DNA of 64,000 nucleotides from Ruminococcus sp. (GCA_016290875.1 JAEEVL010000001.1:124001-188000); one strand, 5' to 3'. Shown: positions 41,941-51,625, numbered from the stretch's first letter. Translations and numbers: made by a program. Notes: generated by a model from the letters alone, not told the origin.

Positions 41941-43071
41941 ATGAATAAAAAAGAAACAGCTGAGATAAAAAAGAATTTTTCAGATAAGAGCGGCTTCTTT
42001 ATAATGGAACGCATACTTACAGCTTTTATAGACGCAGAGAAAAATCTCCGTTATCACAATATCAACTCCTGTCTGACTATGCCTGTTGAGGAACACGATG
42101 TCTACGATGAGACTCTCAAGAAAGTTCTCAATACTAATGTCGGAAAATCATTTGTTGAATATGAGTTCCCGAATGAGGCTTATGAAGAAGGCAAACCACA
42201 GAACATTCTTTATACACTTCTTAAATCAGAACTTAAAGACGAAGTTGTATGTGAGGATTTTCTCAATCATATTGCTAATAACTTTGTGTATGAAGGTCCA
42301 TATGCAGTAATAACAGCATATTGTTGTTATACTATACGCAAAAAGGACAAAAATGATGAATTTGCTGACGGCGAGGATGAACTTTATAAGTACCTTATCA
42401 CAGCAGTTTGTCCTGTTAATACCGGAAATGACGGATTTGTTTTTGACTCATTCAACAATGAGATTACTAAGAAAATGAATACCGAGCTTATTATCAGCAA
42501 GGCTCCTTCTGATGGCTTCCTGTACCCTGTTTTCAGCAACAGAAGCACAGATATTAATCACGTTATGCACTACACAAAATCCGCAAATAAGCCGAATATT
42601 TCGTTTGTTGAAGATGTACTCGGATGTACTTTTGTTATGTCAGCTGAAAATGAAAAAGCAAGTTTTCAGAACATCCTCAAGAGCGTTGTTGGTGATGATC
42701 TTGATTATATGCTCATAAAGACTGTAAACGAAAAAATCCAGGAAGTTGTTGATGACAATAAAGATGATACCGATAAGGCTGTTATTGATAATTCTTCACT
42801 TCGTGACATACTCACTGATGTCGGACTTCCTGAGGAAAGAGTGAAAATGGTTGAGCCTGTGTTTGAGAAAGTTTGCGGAAACGCTCCGCTTACAGCCGCG
42901 AATATAGTTGAGACCAAGACAGTTCTGACTTCACCCGGAATAACCGTGAATATAAAGCCATCTGCAGCTGATAAGGTCAGAACGAGTGTTGTTGAAGGAA
43001 GAAGATGTCTCCTTATTGATATTGATGATCCTACGATAGAGATCAACGGTCTTCCTGTAACTCTTAACTGA
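41941..43071 (+). CDS. DUF4317 family protein
   Basis: The N-terminus MNKKETAEIKKNFSDKSGFF is the hallmark of DUF4317, a soluble family of unknown function in Firmicutes. The 376-residue product has no membrane helix or signal peptide. AAAGG precedes the ATG and it has its own promoter. The next gene, a phospholipase-C-like protein, starts 33 bases downstream, so they may share a transcript. Confidence 0.75.
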   Translation: MNKKETAEIKKNFSDKSGFFIMERILTAFIDAEKNLRYHNINSCLTMPVEEHDVYDETLKKVLNTNVGKSFVEYEFPNEAYEEGKPQNILYTLLKSELKDEVVCEDFLNHIANNFVYEGPYAVITAYCCYTIRKKDKNDEFADGEDELYKYLITAVCPVNTGNDGFVFDSFNNEITKKMNTELIISKAPSDGFLYPVFSNRSTDINHVMHYTKSANKPNISFVEDVLGCTFVMSAENEKASFQNILKSVVGDDLDYMLIKTVNEKIQEVVDDNKDDTDKAVIDNSSLRDILTDVGLPEERVKMVEPVFEKVCGNAPLTAANIVETKTVLTSPGITVNIKPSAADKVRTSVVEGRRCLLIDIDDPTIEINGLPVTLN

Positions 43072-43104
43072 TACGTAACTTGATATTTTCCGGGAGGTGA
43101 ATAC

Positions 43105-44154
43105 ATGGGAAAATGGAAAACGGCTGCCTACAGAATGATGGAGCTCCGTGCTGAATATGAAAAAACTCGAGTAACAGAATACAGATCTGTGCATAAGACT
43201 CTTATTGACAGAGCTCTGCCTATGGTATATAAATATCTTCCTGATGCTAAAGAGATACTGACTAAGCATATCGGAATTCTGATAGATATGGCGTGTGCCC
43301 CTGATCGTGACGGTGATTACGAAAAAGGTATGGGCAGACATTACTATTGCGGAGCTAATTCTTTCGGGATCAGGCTAAGACCGCATAACGGCTATTATAA
43401 GAACGGTATAGGTCGTTTTTCAAAGAGTGCAAGAACCATGTTTGAAGAAGACTACACTATGGCACTCACCTTCTGGAATGCCGGTTTTACTGAGCAGGCG
43501 ACTACGCATCTTGCAAGAGCGGTTCATATGCTATCGGACATGTGCTGTCTCCCCCACTCTACCCGTATGACATATTTCTCCCTGAAACGTCATATTCACC
43601 AGTCTTATGAGGCACTTGCTAAGATGATGTATCCTGATGCGGTGCCAGTGCAGGATATAAGCGAAGGCACACTTCACTATTTTGACGACAGGACTTCATT
43701 TACAGCAGCTCTGAACAGCATAGTTGAAGCGGAAGCTGTTGAAGTGCCGCTTCTGCTCGATGATCCTGTTACGCCTATAATAGGCAGGCTTCATACAACG
43801 GAAAGAATGGTCGCAGCATTGCTGTACAGATTTTGCAAAGACATTTCACTTAAACCTGATGAAGCAAATTATATAACCGAGGATATGCACTTTGATATAT
43901 ATGCGGACGGAGAGCCGCTTGCAGTAAACATTACTGATAAAGGGATACTTTTTTGCAGAAATGATGAGATATGCACGTTCTCTTTCGGGAGCAAACTGAC
44001 AGAAACTGCTTTTCGTGCTGCTCACCGCAAAAATGGGGCATTCACCTTCTCGCCTGCTTCTGATCCAAAGGGCAGAGTATTGACTGCCGGAAAGATTAAA
44101 ATATGTTCATTTTATCCCGAGCGAAAAGATATTTATTTTAGCGATATAAGCTGA
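43105..44154 (+). CDS. zinc-dependent phospholipase C-like protein without signal peptide
   Basis: The stretch HLARAVHMLSDMCCLPHSTRM followed by HIHQSYE reproduces the metal-ligand spacing of zinc-dependent phospholipases C (HxxxD-x5-H ... HxxxE), as in clostridial alpha-toxin and the S1/P1 nuclease fold. The preceding FWNAGFTEQATTHL also fits that fold. There is no signal peptide, unlike secreted members, and about 120 residues of a different C-terminal region replace the lipid-binding C2-like domain. It probably acts in the cytoplasm on an unknown substrate. Confidence 0.65.
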   Translation: MGKWKTAAYRMMELRAEYEKTRVTEYRSVHKTLIDRALPMVYKYLPDAKEILTKHIGILIDMACAPDRDGDYEKGMGRHYYCGANSFGIRLRPHNGYYKNGIGRFSKSARTMFEEDYTMALTFWNAGFTEQATTHLARAVHMLSDMCCLPHSTRMTYFSLKRHIHQSYEALAKMMYPDAVPVQDISEGTLHYFDDRTSFTAALNSIVEAEAVEVPLLLDDPVTPIIGRLHTTERMVAALLYRFCKDISLKPDEANYITEDMHFDIYADGEPLAVNITDKGILFCRNDEICTFSFGSKLTETAFRAAHRKNGAFTFSPASDPKGRVLTAGKIKICSFYPERKDIYFSDIS

Positions 44155-44159
44155 AATTC

Positions 44160-44196
44160 AAGGCGTCAAGGCAACAAAATCAGTGCCTGACGCCTT
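44160..44196 (+). terminator. terminator after the phospholipase-like gene
   Basis: AAGGCGTCA (44160-44168) pairs with TGACGCCTT (44188-44196), with further inner pairs (GGCA/TGCC), then TGTTGCTTT. Confidence 0.65.
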
Positions 44197-44514
44197 GTTG
44201 CTTTAATGTTAAGCGAGAGATTGGCTATTATGCACACGTATAATTGCTATCTTTTGGTTGAAACGGCTATTTTTTGCGAAGTTTACAAAAAAATCTTTAC
44301 AATCTGTTTATAATGTGGTATGATATACACAAAGGTGTATATCATAATGGGAATAATCATATTTTGCGCTGCCATTTAATATTTTTTACGCATAAAGCCC
44401 TTTACTTTTGCGTAATAATGTGTTAAAATGTAAAGTGTGAAATTATTAGGGGTTAAGCCGGATAATGTTCCCGCTTAATGATATCTACGCCGGACGGCAG
44501 ATTGGAGTATAACT
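44197..44514 (+). promoter_or_regulatory. intergenic region with palindrome and promoters upstream of the TrpR-related gene
   Basis: No gene is seen here. There are two possible -10 elements: TATAAT (44309-44314) and TAAAAT (44424-44429), the latter 17 bases from TTTACT (44401-44406). Between them is a perfect inverted repeat ATGATATACAC (44320-44330) / GTGTATATCAT (44335-44345), loop AAAG, which could be an operator. Confidence 0.5.
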
Positions 44515-44817
44515 ATGATAGATAAGATCAGATCAGAAAGCATGGATCTGCTTTTTGAAGCTATTCTTACACTTGAATCGGTCGATGACTGCTATAAGTT
44601 CTTCGATGATCTCTGTACAAGCATCGAGCTTAAATCCTTCGCACAGCGGCTTCACGTTGCCAGGCTGCTTGACGAGCACAGGGTTTATAACAGTATCGTA
44701 ACAGAGACTGGTGCAAGTACTGCTACTATCAGCAGAGTCAACCGCTCTTTAAAGGACGGTAATGACGGCTACAATATAGTTTTTGACAGACTCAAGGCTA
44801 AAAATCTGCTGAAATGA
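44515..44817 (+). CDS. TrpR-related YerC/YecD family DNA-binding protein
   Basis: The 100-residue helical protein matches the TrpR-like YerC/YecD family: LTLESVDDCYKFFDDLCTSIELKSFAQRLHVARLL followed by the helix-turn-helix TETGASTATISRVNRSL. Members lack the tryptophan pocket of TrpR as a rule, and their target is poorly known. GGAG precedes the ATG. It lies 22 bases before the GH9 cellulase gene with no terminator, so it may be co-transcribed with, or control, the cellulase; that is inference. Confidence 0.8.
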   Translation: MIDKIRSESMDLLFEAILTLESVDDCYKFFDDLCTSIELKSFAQRLHVARLLDEHRVYNSIVTETGASTATISRVNRSLKDGNDGYNIVFDRLKAKNLLK

Positions 44818-44839
44818 TTTTCAGAAAGGAAATGTTTAA

Positions 44840-47689
44840 ATGAAAAAGTTCGATTTACTGAAAAAGTCGATCGCCTGCGTTTCTACTGCAGCAATGCTTC
44901 TCTCAAGCGTATCGTTCCCTGCTGCTAATGCTGCTGTTATCGACAAAGAAAATCCGAACAACTATGACAACTTTGCAGAAGCTCTTCAGCTTACACTGTG
45001 CTTCTATGACGCTAATAAGTGCGGTGACAAGGTTGCAAACGACGGTTACTACTCATGGAGAGGTGATTGTCACGTTAAAGACGGAGAGATCCCGCTTCAG
45101 CCAATGAATCCGATGCCTGAGCTCTATGGAGAATCCAAGAACGACGGTTCACAGAACGGAGAAAAGCAGAAAGAAAAAGAAGATAAACAGCCTATCGGTG
45201 AAGGTGACGGCGACGGCGGTCTCAGTGCTGCTAAGGGCCTTTACGAGGGCGTTAATATGTCAGATGAATTCATCGAAAAGAACCGTAAGTACCTTGATCC
45301 GGACGGTAACGGTACTCTCGATCTCACAGGTGGTTGGCACGATGCCGGTGACCATGTTAAGTTTGGTCTCCCGGGCAGTTTCTCAGCTTCAACAGTAGGC
45401 TGGGGCTACTATGAATTCCGTGATGACTATATAGACATGGGACTCCAGGAGCACGTCGAAGACGAGCTTCGCTGGATCAATGATTACTACATGAAGGCTA
45501 CATACCTTGATGACGAGGATAATGCTATTGCTTACTGTTATCAGGTCGGTGAAGGTAACAACGACCACAACTACTGGTGCGCTCCTGAGCTTCAGGTAGA
45601 TGACACGGTTGTTGCTTCTTCATCATGTGCGGTTAAGAGACCTGCTTACTTTGCAACCGATGAAATGCCTGCTCCTGATCAGTGCGCAGGAGCTTCAGCT
45701 TCACTTGCTATCAACTATCTTAACTTCAAGGATACTGATGCTGATTATGCTGCTGAGAGCCTTAAATACGCAAGAGCTCTCTACGAAATGGCTGTAAGAA
45801 CTCATAAGGAAGAGTGGAAGCCCGGTACAACCCCAAGCTCACTTGTACTTGGTTACGACGGCGGTTTCTATCATTCGAGCTATGATTATGATGAGCTTTC
45901 ATGGGCAGCTGTATGGCTCTACTACGCAGCAGTTGCTGAGGATGAATCTCAGAAGGATGCTGCTTATGAGAAGTACATCAAGGCAATCATTGATGTAGAT
46001 GAAACAACTACTAACGATAAAGGGGCTCACCCTTATACCGGTTACATGAAGCGTATCATCACAGATACAGGTAACTGCTGGCAGAACATCTGGGTTCACT
46101 GCTGGGATACTGTTTGGGGCGGCGTTTTTGCTAAGCTCGCACCTATTACCAACACAGCACGTGACTGGTATATCTTCCGTTATAACCTCGAGTTCTGGTC
46201 TGGATGTGCAAAGACTGTCGACAGTTCTGAATGGGGTTATGAACCTGTTCACGGTCATAAGTATTTCGGTATGGACGATTTCCTCTGGAATACACCTATG
46301 ACCTGTGATGAGATTCCTGATTTACCGGAGAGTGAAACAAGCGGCGATTTCATCGCTAAGTCACCAAAGGGCTGGGCAGTTGTTTCAGGTTATGGTTCAG
46401 CTCGTTATAATACAGCTGCAGGTCTCTGTGCGTGTGTATATGCCAAGACAACAGGCGACGATACTTTCCTCCCCTGGGCAAAGGCTCAGATGGAATATAT
46501 CCTCGGTAAAAACCCAATGGGTTACTCTTATGTCGTTGGTTACGGCAACAGCTATGCTACGCAGCCTCACCACCGTGCAGCTCACTGCTCAGCAAAGCAG
46601 TCAATGGACGATCCGATAGCTCAGGTACATACCCTCTGGGGTGCTCTCGTTGGTGGTCCTGACCTCAAGGATTTCCATAACGATGTGACAAAGGACTATA
46701 TCTACAACGAAGTTACTGATGACTATAACGCAGGTATCTGCGGCGACCTTGCAGGTCTTTACCACTTCTATGGTGCTAAGGGCAAGGAGTACGAAAAGGA
46801 CAATCATATAAATCCTGATTTTGATATGTCCAAGAACGCTAAGGCTGGTTTCGATCAGATCGATGCTGATGGTAATCCCCTCCCCGTAGGTATCTACGCT
46901 GCAGGCGGCAAGAACCAGGAGCAGGAAGACAGCGTACAGCTTAAGGTTGTTATTTACAACAGAACGATTGACGCTCCCAGGTTCGAGAGCGATCTCAAGG
47001 CAAGGTATTATTTCAACGTTAAAGAACTCGAAGATCTTGGTTACAATATCGATCAGATCTACTCACGTATCGACTATGACCAGGAAAAGGGTTACTCAAG
47101 CGGTAAGAACGAGGCTATCTTCACTGAAAAGCCTGTTAAGTACGATGACAAGGGTAACTACTATGTTGAGATTCAGTGGAAGAACTGTGACTTCTATGGA
47201 AGCCGTGTATTCCAGTTTGCACTTGGATACAAGATGGATGAAAATACTTACGAGAAGGTTAAGTGGGATTCCAAGAACGATTACAGCTACGAGGATCTCG
47301 TAAGCTTCGAGGATGATAACGATGCAGCTGCTATCACAGATAAGATCACACTTTATGCTGACGGTAAGCTTATATGGGGTGTTGAGCCTGATGGAACAAC
47401 TCCTGATACAGAGGTTTCAACTTTCAAGCCCGGTACAACAATAAATGTTGGCGATAGTTATGGTGACGCTAACTGCGACGGTAATGTTAATATCGCAGAC
47501 GCTGTACTTGTAATGCAGGTTGCTACAAACCCTGATAAGTATGCTCAGGGCAAGTCTAAGCTCAGCATCACAGCACTCGGTGAAAAGAATGCTGATGTTG
47601 ATGGCAAGAAGGGACTTTCAAACTCTGATGCACTTCTTATTCAGAAGTACAAACTCGGACTTATAAAGAAGTTCCCTGTTAACTCATAA
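44840..47689 (+). CDS. cellulosomal GH9 endoglucanase with CBM3c-like module and dockerin
   Basis: A signal peptide (about residues 1-31, ending AANAA) leads to a family 9 glycoside hydrolase domain. Catalytic features are WHDAGDH (D168-H172), HRAAH (residues 578-582) and NEVTDDYNAG with the acid Glu624. A beta-rich module of about 170 residues (SVQLKVVIYNRTIDAPRFESDLKARYYF...) resembles CBM3c, which usually steers GH9 enzymes to processive cellulose attack. The dockerin (from about residue 870) has loops GDANCDGNVNIADAV and NADVDGKKGLSNSDAL. About 65 polar, low-complexity residues (near 100-140) interrupt the N-terminal part of the GH9 fold. A terminator follows. Confidence 0.92.
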   Translation: MKKFDLLKKSIACVSTAAMLLSSVSFPAANAAVIDKENPNNYDNFAEALQLTLCFYDANKCGDKVANDGYYSWRGDCHVKDGEIPLQPMNPMPELYGESKNDGSQNGEKQKEKEDKQPIGEGDGDGGLSAAKGLYEGVNMSDEFIEKNRKYLDPDGNGTLDLTGGWHDAGDHVKFGLPGSFSASTVGWGYYEFRDDYIDMGLQEHVEDELRWINDYYMKATYLDDEDNAIAYCYQVGEGNNDHNYWCAPELQVDDTVVASSSCAVKRPAYFATDEMPAPDQCAGASASLAINYLNFKDTDADYAAESLKYARALYEMAVRTHKEEWKPGTTPSSLVLGYDGGFYHSSYDYDELSWAAVWLYYAAVAEDESQKDAAYEKYIKAIIDVDETTTNDKGAHPYTGYMKRIITDTGNCWQNIWVHCWDTVWGGVFAKLAPITNTARDWYIFRYNLEFWSGCAKTVDSSEWGYEPVHGHKYFGMDDFLWNTPMTCDEIPDLPESETSGDFIAKSPKGWAVVSGYGSARYNTAAGLCACVYAKTTGDDTFLPWAKAQMEYILGKNPMGYSYVVGYGNSYATQPHHRAAHCSAKQSMDDPIAQVHTLWGALVGGPDLKDFHNDVTKDYIYNEVTDDYNAGICGDLAGLYHFYGAKGKEYEKDNHINPDFDMSKNAKAGFDQIDADGNPLPVGIYAAGGKNQEQEDSVQLKVVIYNRTIDAPRFESDLKARYYFNVKELEDLGYNIDQIYSRIDYDQEKGYSSGKNEAIFTEKPVKYDDKGNYYVEIQWKNCDFYGSRVFQFALGYKMDENTYEKVKWDSKNDYSYEDLVSFEDDNDAAAITDKITLYADGKLIWGVEPDGTTPDTEVSTFKPGTTINVGDSYGDANCDGNVNIADAVLVMQVATNPDKYAQGKSKLSITALGEKNADVDGKKGLSNSDALLIQKYKLGLIKKFPVNS

Positions 47690-47701
47690 TCAGATATGAA
47701 C

Positions 47702-47733
47702 AAAGGCTGTGTAGCTTCGGTTACACAGCCTTT
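47702..47733 (+). terminator. terminator after GH9 gene
   Basis: A 12-bp stem (47702-47713 with 47722-47733) extended to a TTCG tetraloop, followed by TTATTATTATT. Confidence 0.8.
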
Positions 47734-47758
47734 TTATTATTATTGGAGATATAATTGA

Positions 47759-47781
47759 ACCGGTACACGATGTGTACCGGT
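47759..47781. repeat. inverted repeat after the YesL-like gene
   Basis: ACCGGTACAC (47759-47768) and GTGTACCGGT (47772-47781) form a 10-bp stem with loop GAT. It may end the minus-strand transcript but lacks a strong T run. Confidence 0.55.
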
Positions 47782-47787
47782 ATTTCC

Positions 47788-48720
47788 TTAGGATATTCTT
47801 TTGCCTTTTCCTTTTTTACGCTTTTCTATAGGCTGTTCTTTGCCGCCCATATCCTCGCAGACTGTTTCTTCATCAGTTTCATCCTCGAAGTGAGTAAGCT
47901 CGGGATTTATCTGACCTATGCTCTCATAGTATGGATTTATAACAAATTTCTGAATAACGGGATAGCTGTTGAAGCAGATTATCAGTGCGAGAAAAGCTGC
48001 CGGATAGAATGGCAGTATAGTCATAAACAGCGGCATCGCAAATCTGAATATCGGGAACAGGAGCGCTAACACTCCGGCTGCTATAAGCGTTGTAAAGATG
48101 TTGTTTTTCATCGATACGAATGCGAGCGCAAATGAATTCTTGATAAGATTCTTAAGTGAAAGATTCGTTGCAACAAGCATAAGGTAGATGTAATAATTCA
48201 TCATAAGAACTACAAGTGCGAAGCTGTAAGTTATTACAAGCGGAACATACATCAGCTTTGAGCCAAGTTGAACAGCAAGTGCAGGATATACGTTGATTGC
48301 AGCGAAAGCTGAAAGAGCTATAACGCAGTCGATAAAGCCTATTACAGTTGCCTTTTTGAAATTAGCTTTGAACCCTTTAAAAAAGTCATGTGCAACGAAT
48401 GTGTGCTTTTCTATAAGGTAGCAGCGGATGACTTTTGTCATTCCTGCGGTTGCAGGCCCGATAGTGACTGCAAAGGTCAGAAACAGCAGAGCAATAACAA
48501 CGAGTGTCACTCGTTCGTCCGGAATATACCTGATAGCCGTAAGCGTTAACAGCAGCGGCATATAAAACAGGGCATACAGCAGATTAAGTATGGCGAGCTG
48601 CCAGAATTTTCTGAACAGTATATCCATAAACAGCTTGAACCCCGTTTTCTTTGGGGCATTTTTTGAAATTCCGGAGCCTGCGCTTTCATAATCATTAAAA
48701 AACAGACCCAATTTTAACAT
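47788..48720 (-). CDS. YesL/DUF624-family membrane protein
   Basis: The 310-residue protein has five to six transmembrane helices and the YesL-like opening (FKLFMDILFRKFWQLAILNLLYALFYMPLLL). The segment IGPATAGMTKVIRCYLIEKHTFVAHDFFKGFKANFKKA is typical of DUF624. The C-terminal tail is charged and cytoplasmic by inference. The family often sits near sugar-transport genes but has no assigned activity. It follows the SpoIIM-like gene by nine bases. Confidence 0.75.
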   Translation of the reverse strand: MLKLGLFFNDYESAGSGISKNAPKKTGFKLFMDILFRKFWQLAILNLLYALFYMPLLLTLTAIRYIPDERVTLVVIALLFLTFAVTIGPATAGMTKVIRCYLIEKHTFVAHDFFKGFKANFKKATVIGFIDCVIALSAFAAINVYPALAVQLGSKLMYVPLVITYSFALVVLMMNYYIYLMLVATNLSLKNLIKNSFALAFVSMKNNIFTTLIAAGVLALLFPIFRFAMPLFMTILPFYPAAFLALIICFNSYPVIQKFVINPYYESIGQINPELTHFEDETDEETVCEDMGGKEQPIEKRKKGKGKRIS

Positions 48721-48729
48721 TCCTCCAAT

Positions 48730-49326
48730 TTATTTAAGCCTTGTGAAAACTGTAAATACAGCACCATCGGCTAAAGAGATCAATAGTGACAGCAGTATAA
48801 GAACTGCAAATCGTAAGGTGTAATTTTTCAGACCGGAGCGTTTATCATCTCTTATATCCCCTGTTGTTAATATGCACAGTAGATTGCCTGAAGAACGTAT
48901 AAGCTCTCTGACTGCGAGAACAGACAGTACAGTTACTGCGAGTGCTCTCGGCAGAAGCAGAAGCATTATGTCCGGCAGTGCGTGTATGCCGAGTCTTGCA
49001 TAAGTAACAGCTGAGGATACACCCATGCCGAAACCGCGGTATATTAGCAGCAAATAGCCGATAGGTTGTCCGAATGCGAAAAGACCTGACAGATATGCAA
49101 CAGCTAAATATAATGCTGAACTGAGAAAAGTGACTTTCATCAATGCAAGAACAGGGCTTGTGTGTGGAGCAGGGATAAAATACTGATGCAGCCATATTGT
49201 TGCGATGTTAGTATGATTTGCTCCGTATACCGAGCCGGCTATTGCTCCTGCGGCTGTGAAAGCGAACAGAAGCATAGTGAAAGCCTTTCTGCTTTGAACT
49301 GCTGTGAGATTACATATACGTTTCAT
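48730..49326 (-). CDS. SpoIIM-like (DUF95) membrane protein
   Basis: The 198-residue protein has about five transmembrane helices; GLFAFGQPIGYLLLIYRGFGMGVSSA resembles the conserved glycine-rich part of the SpoIIM/DUF95 family, which in Bacillus works with SpoIID and SpoIIP in engulfment. The match is moderate, and paralogues with other roles exist. GAAAGGATG precedes the ATG. It is downstream of proC on the same strand. Confidence 0.55.
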   Translation of the reverse strand: MKRICNLTAVQSRKAFTMLLFAFTAAGAIAGSVYGANHTNIATIWLHQYFIPAPHTSPVLALMKVTFLSSALYLAVAYLSGLFAFGQPIGYLLLIYRGFGMGVSSAVTYARLGIHALPDIMLLLLPRALAVTVLSVLAVRELIRSSGNLLCILTTGDIRDDKRSGLKNYTLRFAVLILLSLLISLADGAVFTVFTRLK

Positions 49327-49382
49327 ATCGCATCATCCTTTCTGTTTCAAGGATATGCGAAAACTTGTCCGGTTAGAACAGC

Positions 49383-50189
49383 TTACTTTGAGAGCTCATA
49401 TGCTCTGTTTGTGCAGCTTTCGCAGCACTTCTTTACAGTATCTGTAAGATTGCCCTCATAGAGCCTGTCAAGACCTGCAAGAGTAGTGCCTCCGGGTGAA
49501 GATACCATTTTTATAAGTTCGTCGATAGTTTTTCCGGAATCAGTTATCATCTTGGCAGAACCGATAAGGCTCTGTGAGAAGAGCTCGGTTGCAGCGTCAG
49601 CGTCAATGCCGACAGAAGCTGCGTAGTCGATAAATCCCTTAGCAAAGAGATATATGAAAGCCGGACTGCTGCCGTTTATAGCGATGATCTCCTTCATCTT
49701 ATCCTTGGGGATAACAGCTGCCTTTCCGCAGATTCTGAAGATGTTAAGGATGAAATCAAACTCTTCATCAGTAACTCTGTCGTTGCGTGAAAGAGCGGAA
49801 GCACCTTCGCCGAGAAGAAGAGGTGTATTGGGCATTACGAGTATTACCTTAGCTTCCGGAAGAGTCTGGCTTGCAACGAATTCATCTGTTATGCCGGCAG
49901 CAATAGAAATGAAAACTTTATCCTTTGTTGCTCCGGGAGCAGCTGCCTTGAGAACACCTTCGATTATCTGCGGTTTAACTGCTAAGAAGACATATTTGCA
50001 GGCTGCTGTGAGCTCTGATTCGCTGGAGCAGGACTTTACACCGAATTTGCTGAGAGCTTCAACTTTAGAAGCGTCAGGATCGAATGTGTAGAGAGTTATT
50101 TTGTCAGAAAGGCTGCTTGATGCTATACCCTTCATAATTGCTGTGCCCATATTTCCGGCACCTATAAAACCTATGCTGAAATTATCCAT
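49383..50189 (-). CDS. proC: pyrroline-5-carboxylate reductase
   Basis: ProC reduces pyrroline-5-carboxylate to proline with NAD(P)H. The Rossmann start FIGAGNMGTAIMKG, LAVKPQII, ILVMPNTPLLLGEGASAL and the C-terminal signature SPGGTTLAGLDRLYEGNLTDTVKKCCESCTNRAYELSK are all present. The 268-residue length is typical, and AGGAGG precedes the ATG. It has its own promoter. Confidence 0.95.
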   Translation of the reverse strand: MDNFSIGFIGAGNMGTAIMKGIASSSLSDKITLYTFDPDASKVEALSKFGVKSCSSESELTAACKYVFLAVKPQIIEGVLKAAAPGATKDKVFISIAAGITDEFVASQTLPEAKVILVMPNTPLLLGEGASALSRNDRVTDEEFDFILNIFRICGKAAVIPKDKMKEIIAINGSSPAFIYLFAKGFIDYAASVGIDADAATELFSQSLIGSAKMITDSGKTIDELIKMVSSPGGTTLAGLDRLYEGNLTDTVKKCCESCTNRAYELSK

Positions 50190-50254
50190 AGTGTCCTCCT
50201 GATAGAGTATTATGATCTTATATCATTTATTATAGCACAAAACTACATAGAATA

Positions 50255-50283
50255 ATTTTACCGCCTTTTGCCTGATTTGTCAA
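50255..50283 (-). promoter_or_regulatory. promoter of proC
   Basis: Minus strand TTGACA (50278-50283), 17-base spacer, TAAAAT (50255-50260). Confidence 0.65.
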
Positions 50284-50357
50284 GTGATTATAACAGTATT
50301 GATTGAAATAAAGTTGAAGCTCCATTGGGCACGAAGTATTTATGCTTTACAGAACTA

Positions 50358-50386
50358 TTGATTAACTCTGCTAAAAATGTTATAAT
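50358..50386 (+). promoter_or_regulatory. promoter of HAD gene
   Basis: TTGATT (50358-50363), 17-base spacer, TATAAT (50381-50386). Confidence 0.7.
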
Positions 50387-50419
50387 AACTTAAACCATAT
50401 TATTTATGAGGTGTATGTT

Positions 50420-51592
50420 ATGGCAATTGAAAGAAGAACTAAAGAAGACAAGCCGGTTTTGGCTATATGCTACGATTTTGATAAAAACCTCTCCCCTGAC
50501 GATATGCAGGCACAAGGTTACATCCAGGCTGTTTACGACGGCGATATCCCTTCATTCTGGAAAGAGACAGATGAACTTGCAGAGGCGAACGAAATGGATT
50601 CAAACCTCGCCTATATGTATAAGATGGTCAATGAAGCACGCGGACGTATTCTTCTCACCAGGAAGAGCCTTGAAGAATATGGTTCTAAGGTAAAGTTGTT
50701 TCCGGGAGTAGAAGAATGGTTTGAGCGTATACGCTCTTACGGTGCTGAGCATGGCGTTATAGTTGAGCATTATATTATTTCCTCAGGCTTGAAAGAAATG
50801 ATAGAAGGTACTTCTGTTGCAAAAGCAGGAGCATTTGAGAAAATATACGCAAGTTCCTTTATGTTCGATGATAAGGGCGTTCCGATATGGCCGGCACAGG
50901 CTATAAACTACACCAATAAAACACAGTTCCTTTTCCGCATTGAGAAAGGTATCCTTGACGTTAACGACTTCGGGGTGAATGACTATTTCCCGCCCGAGAA
51001 GCTCCGTGTTCCGTTCAGAAATATGGTCTATATAGGTGACAGCGATACTGATATCCCCTGCATGAAGCTCGTTAATATCAACGGAGGACACTCGATCGGT
51101 GTATACAACAACGATACGCTCGACAAGACAAAGGTATACAAAATGCTTCATGACAAGCGTATAAAATACTTTGCTCCGGCAGATTATACAGAAAATTCAA
51201 AGCTTGATATACTGGTAAGATCTATCATTGAACGTACAGCAGCTAACGAAGTTCTCGAGAACTTATACTATGACTGTAAAGAAGAGCGTGATAATAATGA
51301 TACAAGAAAACAGAACAATGAAGAAAAAAGGAAAAGACTCGATCTTATTATTTCTTTAAACAGCAGCGGCAATTTCAACACTACGCATACTATAATCAAA
51401 AAGCTCAGCAGATTTGACGAATGGGAGCCTGATGAAATAGAAATGCTTCTCGAGATAGCTCTAAATAATCATCAGGTTGGATTTATACTTAATGATAATG
51501 ATCTGAAATCTTTCTATCGTACTATTATCGGAAAACTTCCTGAGCCGACTGAGAATTCGATAAAGATCGAGAAAAGGTTCAATGAAAAATAA
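50420..51592 (+). CDS. HAD-superfamily hydrolase with C-terminal extension
   Basis: The first 290 residues form a haloacid-dehalogenase fold: motif I CYDFDKNLSP (Asp nucleophile, with Asp two residues on), IISSGLKEMIEG and the motif IV GDSDTDIPCM. About 100 residues of charged, probably helical sequence follow (KEERDNNDTRKQNNEEKRKRLDL...), unlike most HAD phosphatases. The substrate is unknown. ATG 50420 fits GAGGTG better than the in-frame GTG at 50411. It is a single-gene unit with its own promoter and terminator. Confidence 0.8.
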   Translation: MAIERRTKEDKPVLAICYDFDKNLSPDDMQAQGYIQAVYDGDIPSFWKETDELAEANEMDSNLAYMYKMVNEARGRILLTRKSLEEYGSKVKLFPGVEEWFERIRSYGAEHGVIVEHYIISSGLKEMIEGTSVAKAGAFEKIYASSFMFDDKGVPIWPAQAINYTNKTQFLFRIEKGILDVNDFGVNDYFPPEKLRVPFRNMVYIGDSDTDIPCMKLVNINGGHSIGVYNNDTLDKTKVYKMLHDKRIKYFAPADYTENSKLDILVRSIIERTAANEVLENLYYDCKEERDNNDTRKQNNEEKRKRLDLIISLNSSGNFNTTHTIIKKLSRFDEWEPDEIEMLLEIALNNHQVGFILNDNDLKSFYRTIIGKLPEPTENSIKIEKRFNEK

Positions 51593-51596
51593 TATC

Positions 51597-51625
51597 AAAA
51601 GTGTCCTCTTTTTGAGGACGCTTTT
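51597..51625 (+). terminator. terminator after HAD gene
   Basis: AAAAGTGTCCTC (51597-51608) pairs with GAGGACGCTTTT (51614-51625) with one G-T pair, then CTTTG. Confidence 0.75.
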
